A stretch of 32,275 nt of DNA from Paracoccaceae bacterium (lineage in GTDB: Bacteria; Pseudomonadota; Alphaproteobacteria; Rhodobacterales; Rhodobacteraceae). The stretch lies in NCBI GenBank assembly GCA_947371955.1, contig CANBRQ010000026.1:1-32275 (forward strand). The letters are read 5' to 3'. Shown here in pieces: positions 11,492 to 19,838 of this stretch. Below the pieces are notes generated by a model. That model had not been told where the DNA came from. It made no database searches and saw nothing but the letters and a program-made list of their open reading frames with translations. Each line of letters begins with the position of its first letter. Within the stretch, counting starts at the first letter, position 1. Position numbers and translations under genes: made by a program.

Positions 11492-12207
11492 GACGCCCTC
11501 CGATGCCCAAGGTACAGTTCCGCAATGATCGGATCATCCCACAGCGTCTTGGCCTTACCCTCATGCGCCTCGCGCCCCTCGACCAGCACATAGGCCCTAT
11601 CGCCAATCGCCAGCGCCGCCCGGGCGTTCTGCTCCACCAGCACAATCGTCAGACCCCGAGACCGGATCTCCTGCAACTGCGCAAAGACCTGCGCCACCAG
11701 CTTCGGCGACAACCCCGCCGAAGGCTCATCCAGCATCAACACCCGTGGCCGCACGATCAAAGCCCGCGCCACCGCCAGCATCTGCCGCTGTCCGCCCGAC
11801 AGGCTCCCCGCCATCAAAGCCCGCTGCCGGGCAAGATCGGGAAAAGCCTCATACATCTCGGCAATCCGGGGGCTAACTCCACTCCGAGGCAGAATCCCAC
11901 CCGAGACGCGCAAATTCTCCTCCACCGTCATCAAGGGAAAGATGTTCTCGGTCTGCGGCACAAAGGCCAGCCCCTGCCGCACCATCAGATGCGCCGGAAC
12001 CGCCGTAATATCCCGCCCATCCAGAAGCACCTGCCCCCCGGTAACAGGAACCAACCCCGCAATGGCCTTGATCAAACTGGATTTCCCCGCCCCATTCGGC
12101 CCGAGGATGACGACGATCTCCCCCTCCGCCGCGTGAATGGAGGCCCCCTTCACAATCGACAGCCCCGGCTCATAGCCCGCAATCAGCCCCTTCACCTGCA
12201 AGATCAT
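11488..12207 (-). CDS. livF: Branched-chain amino acid-type ABC transporter ATPase LivF
   Basis: 239 aa; Walker A GPNGAGKSS, signature LSGGQRQMLAVARAL, Walker B VLMLDEPSAGLSP. Confidence 0.96.
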   Translation of the reverse strand: MILQVKGLIAGYEPGLSIVKGASIHAAEGEIVVILGPNGAGKSSLIKAIAGLVPVTGGQVLLDGRDITAVPAHLMVRQGLAFVPQTENIFPLMTVEENLRVSGGILPRSGVSPRIAEMYEAFPDLARQRALMAGSLSGGQRQMLAVARALIVRPRVLMLDEPSAGLSPKLVAQVFAQLQEIRSRGLTIVLVEQNARAALAIGDRAYVLVEGREAHEGKAKTLWDDPIIAELYLGHRRAS

Positions 12208-12968
12208 GCCGCCGCCCCGCCCAGATAGGCCTCGATCACCCGAGGCTCGCGGGACACCTCATCCGGCTTGCCTTCAAACAGCAAAGCGCCTTGAGCCATC
12301 ACCACAATCCGGTTGCACAGGCGCGACACCATATCGATGTTGTGCTCGATCAGCACAAACGTCACACCCGAGGCGTTGATCTCCCGTATCCGCGCAATCA
12401 GCACCTCCAGCAGCGCAGGGTTTACCCCCGCCGCAGGCTCGTCCAGCAAGATCACCTTCGGGTCCGCCATCATCACCCTTGCGAGTTCCAACAACTTCCG
12501 TTGCCCACCAGACAAGACCCGCGCCGGATCATCCGCCAGCCGCCGCAATGCGACCAAGTCCAGCAAACTCAAAGCTTTCTCCTTCGCCGCCCGCTCCTCC
12601 GCCGCCACCCGCGCAAAGCTGGTGAAGTTCGCCCAGAACCGCTCCCCCGTCTGTGCCTGCCGCGCCAGCAGCATGTTCTCCAACAAGGTCAGTTCCGGAA
12701 ACGGACGGGGAATCTGAAACGTCCGCCCCATCCCCGCCGACAACCGCTGATGCGCAGGCTGCCCCGTAATCTCCGCCCCCATCAGGTGGATCGACCCCGA
12801 AGAAGGCCGCACCGACCCCGCCAGCAAATCAAACATCGTCGTCTTGCCCGCGCCGTTCGGCCCGATCAGCCCAAGGATCTCACCCTCGGTCACCGACAGC
12901 GACATATCACTGACCGCAGCTATACCGCCGAAGCGTTTGGTCAGGTTGCGGGCTTCCAGAACTGCCAT
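12204..12968 (-). CDS. livG: Branched-chain amino acid-type ABC transporter ATPase LivG
   Basis: Start MAVLEARNLTKRFGGIAAVSDMSL at 12968; Walker A GPNGAGKTT, LSGGQRKLLELARVMMADPKVILLDEPAAGVNP, H-loop FVLIEHNIDMV. Confidence 0.96.
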   Translation of the reverse strand: MAVLEARNLTKRFGGIAAVSDMSLSVTEGEILGLIGPNGAGKTTMFDLLAGSVRPSSGSIHLMGAEITGQPAHQRLSAGMGRTFQIPRPFPELTLLENMLLARQAQTGERFWANFTSFARVAAEERAAKEKALSLLDLVALRRLADDPARVLSGGQRKLLELARVMMADPKVILLDEPAAGVNPALLEVLIARIREINASGVTFVLIEHNIDMVSRLCNRIVVMAQGALLFEGKPDEVSREPRVIEAYLGGAAA

Positions 12969-12978
12969 GCCATCCACA

Positions 12979-13010
12979 TTTGATCTGTGATCACACTTGA
13001 TTTGATCACA
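12979..13010. promoter_or_regulatory. Candidate GntR/FCD operator in the livG/gntR divergent intergenic region
   Basis: Perfect 10-bp palindrome TGTGATCACA (12986-12995) and partial copy TTTGATCACA (13001-13010); TGTGATCA...TGATCACA arms; preceded by TTTGATC at 12979. Confidence 0.6.
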
Positions 13011-13059
13011 GTAAGAACGTCTACTTCCCAAAAGCAAGACGATTCGAAGGCGGGTTCTA

Positions 13060-13752
13060 ATGGTGGAAGCGGCAGGCTTGGCCCCAGTTGGGCGCGATAC
13101 GGTGCAGGACCGGGTCTATACCGAACTGCGCCGCGCGCTGATCGGCGGCCTGTTCGCGCCCGGTCAGGTGCTGACGATCCGCCAACTGGCCGATGCGCTG
13201 ATGACCTCGACCATGCCGGTGCGCGAGGCCTTGGGGCGTCTGATCACCGAACAAGCGCTGGAGATGCAGGCCAACCGCTCCATCCGCGTCCCGCCTGTCA
13301 CGCTTCACCGCATCGAAGACCTTTTGCGCGCCCGCATCCTGATCGAAGGCGAGGCGATGGCTTTGGCGGCAGGCCGCATCACCCCAAAAAGGCTCGACAC
13401 CCTGCGTGCCATCATGGCCGAGTGGGAGGAGTTGCGGCTGGGCGGCAACCCCGCCACGGTCGACAGCGAGGCGACGCTGAACCAGTCCTTTCACTTCGAG
13501 ATTTACCGCGCCTGCGGTTCCACCATCCTGCTGCCGATGATCGAAAGCCTTTGGCTGCAATCCGGCCCCTTCACCCGGGCCGCGATCTTTGCCTTTTCGG
13601 AAGCAGGGGCCCATGATGCCTCGCGGTTTCATCATGATATCCTGCATGCGCTGGAGGCTGGCGATGCCCCCGCCGCCCGGGCAGCACTGGTGGCCGACAT
13701 CAGCCGGCCCTTCGCATACCTCAAAGACAAACTCGGGAAGGAGGCCGCATGA
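13060..13752 (+). CDS. GntR family transcriptional regulator (FCD-type)
   Basis: 230 aa; winged HTH VQDRVYTELRRALIGGLFAPGQVLTIRQLADALMTSTMPVREALGRLITEQALEMQANRSIRVPP; C-terminal FCD-like all-helical domain. Confidence 0.93.
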   Translation: MVEAAGLAPVGRDTVQDRVYTELRRALIGGLFAPGQVLTIRQLADALMTSTMPVREALGRLITEQALEMQANRSIRVPPVTLHRIEDLLRARILIEGEAMALAAGRITPKRLDTLRAIMAEWEELRLGGNPATVDSEATLNQSFHFEIYRACGSTILLPMIESLWLQSGPFTRAAIFAFSEAGAHDASRFHHDILHALEAGDAPAARAALVADISRPFAYLKDKLGKEAA

Positions 13753-14225
13753 GCCTGCGTATCCAATCGGGCGCCTCTGGCCTTGATGTGACGGCCGACT
13801 TCCTGCCCGGCAAGGCACCGGAGAATGCGGCCTTTCTGCGGGCCTATCTGGCCAGCCCCCGCGTCGTACCGGGCCTGCATGCCATGTGGACCGGACCCGA
13901 GATTTCCTGCCCCATCCCATCTCAGCACCTCGTCGACGCGGACTATGCCCATGCTCTGCCGCCCGAAAACGCCACTCTGCACCCCCAACCCGGCGACATC
14001 GTTCTGGCCTACGTCCCCGCGAGGGTCTGGGGCGGCAACCCCAACCCGATCTTCGACATCGGCCTGTTCTACGGCCCCGGCGCGCGGATGCTCTTCCCGA
14101 TCGGCTGGCTGGCCGGTTCCGTGGTGGCGCAAGTCCGCCCCGAGGACCGCGCCGCACTGGCAGACGCCTGCGGACGCATCCGCCGATTCGGCGCCTGTGA
14201 CATCAGCTTCAGTCTGGAGGCGTGA
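13749..14225 (+). CDS. DUF3830 family protein (cyclophilin-like fold expected)
   Basis: 158 aa; LDVTADFLPGKAPENAAFLRAYL...MWTGPEISCPIP...PQPGDIVLAYVPARVWGGNPNPIFDIGLFYGPGARMLFPIGWLAGSVVAQV. ATGA overlap with the regulator stop. Confidence 0.8.
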   Translation: MSLRIQSGASGLDVTADFLPGKAPENAAFLRAYLASPRVVPGLHAMWTGPEISCPIPSQHLVDADYAHALPPENATLHPQPGDIVLAYVPARVWGGNPNPIFDIGLFYGPGARMLFPIGWLAGSVVAQVRPEDRAALADACGRIRRFGACDISFSLEA

Positions 14226-14578
14226 TGGACGACCGCTTCGAACTCTACGACCTGCGGGTTGAAATCATCGCCCCCGAGGGTGCAAAAATCTATTGCGGCA
14301 AGGTGGGCGACTGGTTTGAACTGAGGGGAGAGCAGTTGCACCTGCCGCCCGGCCAAAGCTTCTCGATCTACTCGCTGTCCTCGATCCTGCCCCTGTTGCC
14401 CGCCAAGCAGCGCCAGACCCATCCGCATGACTGGATGACGTCAGATGCCGAAATTGCCTGCCCTGACCCGAACTGCCCGTCTCGGCTCAAGATCACCCGG
14501 ATCGGCAAACGCAGCTTCTCCCACGCCGAAACCACTGCCGTTCCCCTGCCGCCCGAATCTGAATCGGACTCGAAATGA
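14225..14578 (+). CDS. TIGR04076 family protein
   Basis: 117 aa from the ATG at 14225 (GTG at 14222 is an alternative); YDLRVEIIAPEGAKIYCGKVGDWFELRGEQLHLPPGQSFSIYSLSSILPLLPAKQR...ACPDPNCPSRLKITRIGKR with the typical CPDP motif. Confidence 0.75.
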   Translation: MDDRFELYDLRVEIIAPEGAKIYCGKVGDWFELRGEQLHLPPGQSFSIYSLSSILPLLPAKQRQTHPHDWMTSDAEIACPDPNCPSRLKITRIGKRSFSHAETTAVPLPPESESDSK

Positions 14579-15627
14579 CCGTATCCCGCATCACCCTCCG
14601 CCCCGGCCATGAAATCTCCCGCGTGATCCGCGGCGGCTGGCAACTGGCGGGTGGCCACGGCCCGGTGGACCGCGCCGCGGCGGTCGAGGACATGATCGCC
14701 TTCGCCGACGCCGGGATCACCACCTTCGACTGCGCCGATATCTACACCGGCGTGGAAGAGCTGATCGGCGCTTTCCGGATGGCCTACCTCAAATGTTCCG
14801 GCACCGAGGCGTTGGCGCGGATCAAGGTGCATACAAAGCTGGTGCCGGATCTTGCGCGGCTTGCAACGGTGGACAAGGACTACATCCGCAGCATCGTGGA
14901 CACCTCGATCCACCGGCTTCGGGCGGAACGCCTGGACCTCGTGCAGTTCCATTGGTGGGACTATGACGTGCCGCGTTACATGGATGTGGTCGGCTGGCTG
15001 AACGACCTGCGGCTGGAGGGCAAAATCGCCAATGCTTCCGGCACCAACTTCGACAGCGTCAAGACAGCCGAAATTCTGGCGGCAGGGGTGCCGCTGACCT
15101 CGATGCAGGTGCAATACAGCCTCTTGGACGCGCGGCCCGAACGGCATCTGGCCAAGCTGGCCATGGCGAACGACATCTGGCTTCTCTGCTATGGCACCGT
15201 GGCGGGCGGCTTCCTGGGCGACCGCTGGCTGGGCCAGACCGAGCCGAAAGAGCCGCTCGAAAACCGGTCCCTGACGAAATACAAGCTGATCATCGACGAT
15301 TTCGGCGGTTGGGACCTGTTTCAGGCCCTCTTGCAAACCCTCCGCCAGATTGCCAACCGGCATCAGACCGACATCGCCACCGTGGCCTCTGCTGCCATGC
15401 TGGACCGTCCCGGAGTAGCCGCCGTCATCGTAGGGGCCCGCAACCGCAGCCACTTGGCCCGGAACGTCGCCATCTCGGAATTGCGCCTGACCGAGGCAGA
15501 CCTTGCCGAAATCGCCGCGATTCAGGCGCAGGGCCACATCCCGGAGGGCGACACCTACACTCTGGAACGCGACCGTCATGGGCGGCACGGCTCCATCATG
15601 AAATACAACCTCAACTCCGAGAGTTGA
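14575..15627 (+). CDS. Aldo/keto reductase
   Basis: 350 aa; tetrad-like residues visible in FDCADIYTG (D, Y), KVHTKLVPD (K), LDLVQFHWWDY (H); C-terminal VIVGARNRSHLARNV. ATGA overlap with the upstream gene. Confidence 0.92.
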   Translation: MTVSRITLRPGHEISRVIRGGWQLAGGHGPVDRAAAVEDMIAFADAGITTFDCADIYTGVEELIGAFRMAYLKCSGTEALARIKVHTKLVPDLARLATVDKDYIRSIVDTSIHRLRAERLDLVQFHWWDYDVPRYMDVVGWLNDLRLEGKIANASGTNFDSVKTAEILAAGVPLTSMQVQYSLLDARPERHLAKLAMANDIWLLCYGTVAGGFLGDRWLGQTEPKEPLENRSLTKYKLIIDDFGGWDLFQALLQTLRQIANRHQTDIATVASAAMLDRPGVAAVIVGARNRSHLARNVAISELRLTEADLAEIAAIQAQGHIPEGDTYTLERDRHGRHGSIMKYNLNSES

Positions 15628-15700
15628 GCACGAAAAGCCGCCGGGAAGCCCAGACCGGCGGGCAAAGATCAAGGGCATCCAATCAACAGCGAGATATCAG

Positions 15701-16948
15701 ATGAAAAGAACCCTTCTTGCGACCGCGGCGGCCCTGGCCTTCCTGCCGGGCGCATCCTTTGCCTGCGACATCACCGTGGGCCTCGTGCTGGAATTGACCG
15801 GAGAAGCCGGGGCCTATGGCCAGGCCGGGGCCAAGTCGGTCGAAATGGCCTTCCGTGACCTGAACGACGCCGGTGGCGTCGCGGGCTGCACGCTGAAGAC
15901 CGACACCCGTGACAGCCAGACCCAAGCCAACGTGGCCGTCGACGCGGCCACCCAACTGGTGCAGGTCGCCAAGGTTCCTGCGATCATCGGCGGCATCATC
16001 AGCCCGATGTCGATCCCGATCCTGACCTCGGTCACCGGTCCCGCCAAGGTCCTGCAAGTCTCCCCCGCCTCCTCCTCGCCCACGCTGACGGCACTGGGGC
16101 GTGAGGGCAAGACCAATGGCGTCTTCTTCCGCACCATCACCTCGGACGCGCTGCAAGGCGCTGCGGCGGCCAAGTTCGCCATCGACAACGGCTTCAAGAA
16201 GATCACCATCATCCACCAGAACAACGACTTCGGCGTGAACCTCGTCAAGGAATTCACCGACCCCTACAAGGCCCTGGGTGGAGAGATCGTCTCGGTCACG
16301 CCCTACAACGCCAAGCAGTCGGACTATTCGGCTGAAGTCACGGCAGCGATGGCTGGCGGGGCGGATGCGCTGTACCTGATCTCTGACCCGGTCGACGGTG
16401 CCACGATTGCGCGTCAGTGGGTCAGCCAAGGCGGCGTGCAGAAGTTCCTGCTGAATGACGGCATGAACTCGGATGACTTCATCAACGCGGTCGGCAAGGA
16501 GTATCTGGGCAACGCCTTCGGCACCTCCTCGGGCACCGTCACCACCCCCTCGACCGAGTATTTCAACGCCAACTACAAGGCCTTCTCCGGAATTGACCCT
16601 GCTGCCCCTGCGGCCGACCGCAGCTATGACGCGGGTGCTTTGGTGGGCCTCGCCATCGCCATCGCCGGCGGCCCCGATGCCGCCAAACTGCCCGACGCCC
16701 TGCGCAAGGCCGTCGATCCGGCAGGCGAAGTGATCCATGCCGGCAAGGACGAATTCGTCAAGGCGCTTGGCCTGATCAAGGATGGCAAGGCGATCCGCTA
16801 CGAAGGCGTCATCGGCCCGGTGGCTTTCGACCAGTACGGCGACATCGCAGGCCCGTTCCGCCTGTGGCAGATCGTCGACGGCAAGGTCACCACGGTGGGC
16901 GAGCTTTCGACGGCGGACGTTGAAGCCATCAAGGCGCAAGTGAAGTAA
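15701..16948 (+). CDS. Liv-type ABC transporter substrate-binding protein
   Basis: 415 aa; signal peptide MKRTLLATAAALAFLPGASFA; CDITVGLVLELTGEAGAYGQAGAKSVEMAFRDLNDAGGVAG; type I periplasmic binding fold. Confidence 0.94.
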   Translation: MKRTLLATAAALAFLPGASFACDITVGLVLELTGEAGAYGQAGAKSVEMAFRDLNDAGGVAGCTLKTDTRDSQTQANVAVDAATQLVQVAKVPAIIGGIISPMSIPILTSVTGPAKVLQVSPASSSPTLTALGREGKTNGVFFRTITSDALQGAAAAKFAIDNGFKKITIIHQNNDFGVNLVKEFTDPYKALGGEIVSVTPYNAKQSDYSAEVTAAMAGGADALYLISDPVDGATIARQWVSQGGVQKFLLNDGMNSDDFINAVGKEYLGNAFGTSSGTVTTPSTEYFNANYKAFSGIDPAAPAADRSYDAGALVGLAIAIAGGPDAAKLPDALRKAVDPAGEVIHAGKDEFVKALGLIKDGKAIRYEGVIGPVAFDQYGDIAGPFRLWQIVDGKVTTVGELSTADVEAIKAQVK

Positions 16949-16958
16949 GCACCCTGCA

Positions 16959-16988
16959 CGCGGGCGCATCTGACCTGACGCGCCCGCG
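16959..16988 (+). terminator. Terminator-like hairpin downstream of the Liv substrate-binding gene
   Basis: Perfect 9-bp stem CGCGGGCGC / GCGCCCGCG, 12-nt loop; no clear T-tract. Confidence 0.5.
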
Positions 16989-17152
16989 ATCAGCTGTATT
17001 GAACAGAGAAAACGCTTGTGACACGGGCGGATTGGCCCTTTGATGGCTCCGGACGGTCTTGGCACAGGCGTCTCGCCTGGTGACGGGACAGTCACACTCT
17101 CGCCCGGCGCGGGGTGTTTCAGCCTTATCGCCACCAGCGGGAACTCTGCCTC

Positions 17153-18976
17153 ATGTCTTTCGGATTTCCGCATTTTGCAGGCCGGATCGGATTGGCGGTG
17201 CAGTCCTATCTCTCGGGGCTTGCGTCTTATGTCTACGGCATCAAGCAGCAGGCCCAGATCCCCGACCCCGATCAGAAAGCCCAACTGCACGTCGATGAGG
17301 TGCATGCCCAACGCGATGCGATCCGGCGCGAAAGGCCGATCCGGATCATTGTCGTGGCCCTGCTTGCGGCGATCTTCTACCTGTACCTGCCCAAGGTCGT
17401 CGTCGTGCTTTGGCTGGCCGGGGTGCTGGCCTGTGACTTGCTTGAGGCCCGGCTGTTCCGACTGGTCGACGAAGCCGCAGACCGTCAACGCAACTACCCC
17501 TTCGCCCTCTTCACGGTTTATCTGGACGAATTCTGCTATTCGATTCCCTCCGCGATGATCTGGCATCTGGAGGATGCCTTCTCAAAAGGCATCTCGATCG
17601 GCGTCATGGCGGCCGCGATGATGCGGCTGACGACAATCCGCTCCATCCATCCCGCCACGGGCTATGCAGGAACGGCGGCCATAGCGACGCTGATCAGCAT
17701 CTCGAACAGCTATTACTGGCTGCATCTGCAGGACTATCGCGGATTTGCCTTCACCTCGGTCATCGCCATTGTCTCGGTCGGCTATGTCGTGGCGGCCATC
17801 ACCGAAAACCACCTGCAGCAACAGCAGGCCGCACTCAGCCGCATGGAAGTGCAGCGCACCAGCGAGGCGAAAAGCCATTTCCTGTCGCAGATGAGCCATG
17901 AACTGCGCACCCCGCTCAACGCCATCATCGGCATCGGTCTGGCAGCCCACCGGGCGGTCCCGCATCCCGAGGTGCGCGAACAGCTTGGCATTCTGGTGCA
18001 GTCGGCCAAGGGTCTCAGCATGGTGCTGGACGATGTGCTGGACCTTTCGGCCATCGAAGAGGGCCGCATTTCGCTGCGCCCCCGGATGGCCGACCTTCGG
18101 GACGAGATTGGTCAGGCCGTGGCCCTGTTCCGCCTGCAAGCCGAAGCGGCTGGGGTCACCCTGGTGGTCAGCTTCGGCCCAGACCTGCCACGCTCCGCCC
18201 GGTTGGACTTTGACCGACTGCGGCAGTGCATTTCGAATCTGATCTCGAATGCCCTGAAGCACACGAAGGCCGGCCATGTGGCCCTTCGGGCGAGTTTCGA
18301 AGGCGACTATGTGTTGCGGATCGTGGTGGAGGATACCGGCACCGGTATTCCGCCGGGCTTTGCCGAAGCGATCTTCAACCGCTATGAACGCGCGACGAAA
18401 GCCGCGGCCGGCTATGGGCTGGGCCTGACGATCTGCCGCGCCATCGCCCGCCGGATGGGCGGAGACGTCCGCGCCCTGCCCTCCACAAGCGGGGCGGCCT
18501 TCGATCTGTGGGTGCCGGTGGACGCAACCTCAGACCTGCCGATGCTGCGGCCAGAGGTCACGATCCTGCCACAGGTCAAGGGCCGCACAGTTCTGATCGT
18601 CGACGACATCGGCACCAACCGCATCGTGGCCGCGTCTTATCTGGCCCAGATGAACTGCCGCGCCATCGAGGCCTCCAGCGGGACAGAGGCGCTTGGCATT
18701 CTGGCCGGGCGGTCCGACATCGACATTGTCCTGATGGACATCAACATGCCGCAGATGGACGGTCTGGAAACCCTGCGCTCGATCCGCGCGCTGTCACCAG
18801 GCCCCGATGGACCTCCGGTCATCGCCATGACGGCAGACGCATCGGACCGCGACAGGCGCATTTATCTGGATGCCGGGATGGATGGCTATGTCGCCAAACC
18901 GATTGATCTGGCCGCCCTGAATGCCGAGATTGCCCGGATTATCCTGCTGAAACATGGCGCCGGGTCCAAGGCCTGA
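17153..18976 (+). CDS. Membrane hybrid sensor histidine kinase with C-terminal receiver
   Basis: Start MSFGFPHFAGRIGLAVQSYL at 17153 (the ORF is open from a GTG at 17114). TM-rich N-terminus; H-box FLSQMSHELRTPLNAIIG; N-box NLISNALKHTKAGHV; G-box VEDTGTGIPPG; receiver VLIVDDIGTNR...IVLMDINMPQMDGLETL...VAKPIDL. Confidence 0.95.
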   Translation: MSFGFPHFAGRIGLAVQSYLSGLASYVYGIKQQAQIPDPDQKAQLHVDEVHAQRDAIRRERPIRIIVVALLAAIFYLYLPKVVVVLWLAGVLACDLLEARLFRLVDEAADRQRNYPFALFTVYLDEFCYSIPSAMIWHLEDAFSKGISIGVMAAAMMRLTTIRSIHPATGYAGTAAIATLISISNSYYWLHLQDYRGFAFTSVIAIVSVGYVVAAITENHLQQQQAALSRMEVQRTSEAKSHFLSQMSHELRTPLNAIIGIGLAAHRAVPHPEVREQLGILVQSAKGLSMVLDDVLDLSAIEEGRISLRPRMADLRDEIGQAVALFRLQAEAAGVTLVVSFGPDLPRSARLDFDRLRQCISNLISNALKHTKAGHVALRASFEGDYVLRIVVEDTGTGIPPGFAEAIFNRYERATKAAAGYGLGLTICRAIARRMGGDVRALPSTSGAAFDLWVPVDATSDLPMLRPEVTILPQVKGRTVLIVDDIGTNRIVAASYLAQMNCRAIEASSGTEALGILAGRSDIDIVLMDINMPQMDGLETLRSIRALSPGPDGPPVIAMTADASDRDRRIYLDAGMDGYVAKPIDLAALNAEIARIILLKHGAGSKA

Positions 18977-18988
18977 CCCGGGGACAGG

Positions 18989-19765
18989 CTAGCGCTGGCT
19001 GAAGTGGCGCAGCCAGCCCAGACCGGCGACGGTCTCTCCGGCCGGGCGATATTCGCAGCCGACAAAGCCTGTGTAGCCCAGCGCATCCAGCGCCCCCAGC
19101 ACCCGCACATCGTCCAACTCGCCCGAGCAGGGTTCATGCCGGTCTGGAATTGCGGCGATCTGGACATGGCCGATGATGTGCATCAGGGCTTGCAGGCCTT
19201 TGATCACGTCACCATGCAGGATCTGCCGGTGGTAGATGTCGAACTGCAGCTTCAGGTTGGGCAGGGCGAGACTGGCGATCAGATCAGCCGCATAGTTGAA
19301 ATCGTTCAGGAAATACCCCGGCATGTCGCGCTTGTTGATCGGCTCGATCACCACATCCAGCCCGACAGCGCCGGCCTTGTCGCACAGGTACAAAAGCGAC
19401 TCGCCATAAGTCGCACGCGCCGTCGTGTCGACCCGGTCTGCAATCCCCGCCATCACATGCACCCGCCCGACCTTGGTGGCCGCCGCATAGGTCAGCGCGG
19501 TGGCGACCGAGGCGCGGAATTCCTCGCGACGGGCTGGCAAGGCGGCAAGCCCACGATCTCCGGCGGCCCAATCGCCCGGCGGCAGGTTGAACAGCGCTTG
19601 CGTCAGGCCATTCGCTTGCAATGCCTCGGCGATCTGGGCGGGCGGATAGGCATAAGGGAACAGGAACTCCACCGCGTCGAACCCAGCCCCGGCTGCGGCA
19701 GCGAAACGGTCCGGGAAATCGACCTCGGTGAACATCATCGACAGGTTGGCGGCGAAATGCGGCAT
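18989..19765 (-). CDS. Hydroxypyruvate isomerase-like TIM-barrel protein
   Basis: 258 aa; MPHFAANLSMMFTEVDFPDRFAAAAGAGFDAVEFLFPYAYP...VVIEPINKRDMPGYFLNDFNYAADLI...LQFDIYHRQILHGD...HVQIAAIPDRHEP, characteristic of the Hyi/OtnI family. Confidence 0.92.
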   Translation of the reverse strand: MPHFAANLSMMFTEVDFPDRFAAAAGAGFDAVEFLFPYAYPPAQIAEALQANGLTQALFNLPPGDWAAGDRGLAALPARREEFRASVATALTYAAATKVGRVHVMAGIADRVDTTARATYGESLLYLCDKAGAVGLDVVIEPINKRDMPGYFLNDFNYAADLIASLALPNLKLQFDIYHRQILHGDVIKGLQALMHIIGHVQIAAIPDRHEPCSGELDDVRVLGALDALGYTGFVGCEYRPAGETVAGLGWLRHFSQR

Positions 19766-19838
19766 GGCGTGGTCTCCTCGTCCCGGCAGGGTCAGCCGCG
19801 ACGATAGCCATGGGCAAGTCCGGGCGATAGCCCCCGCG

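Noticed and set aside
14368-15678. 436-aa minus-strand ORF antisense to AKR
   Set aside because: Shadow ORF; the plus strand has a complete AKR with catalytic residues.
17041-17152. Possible known riboswitch (glycine, mini-ykkC, SAH, fluoride) upstream of the histidine kinase
   Set aside because: Compared from memory to consensus motifs; loop and core sequences do not match. Kept only as an unclassified hairpin cluster.
15683-17566. 627-aa minus-strand ORF antisense to the Liv binding protein
   Set aside because: Longest shadow ORF in the window, Arg/Gly/Asp-rich, no domain; the plus strand has a signal peptide and PBP fold.
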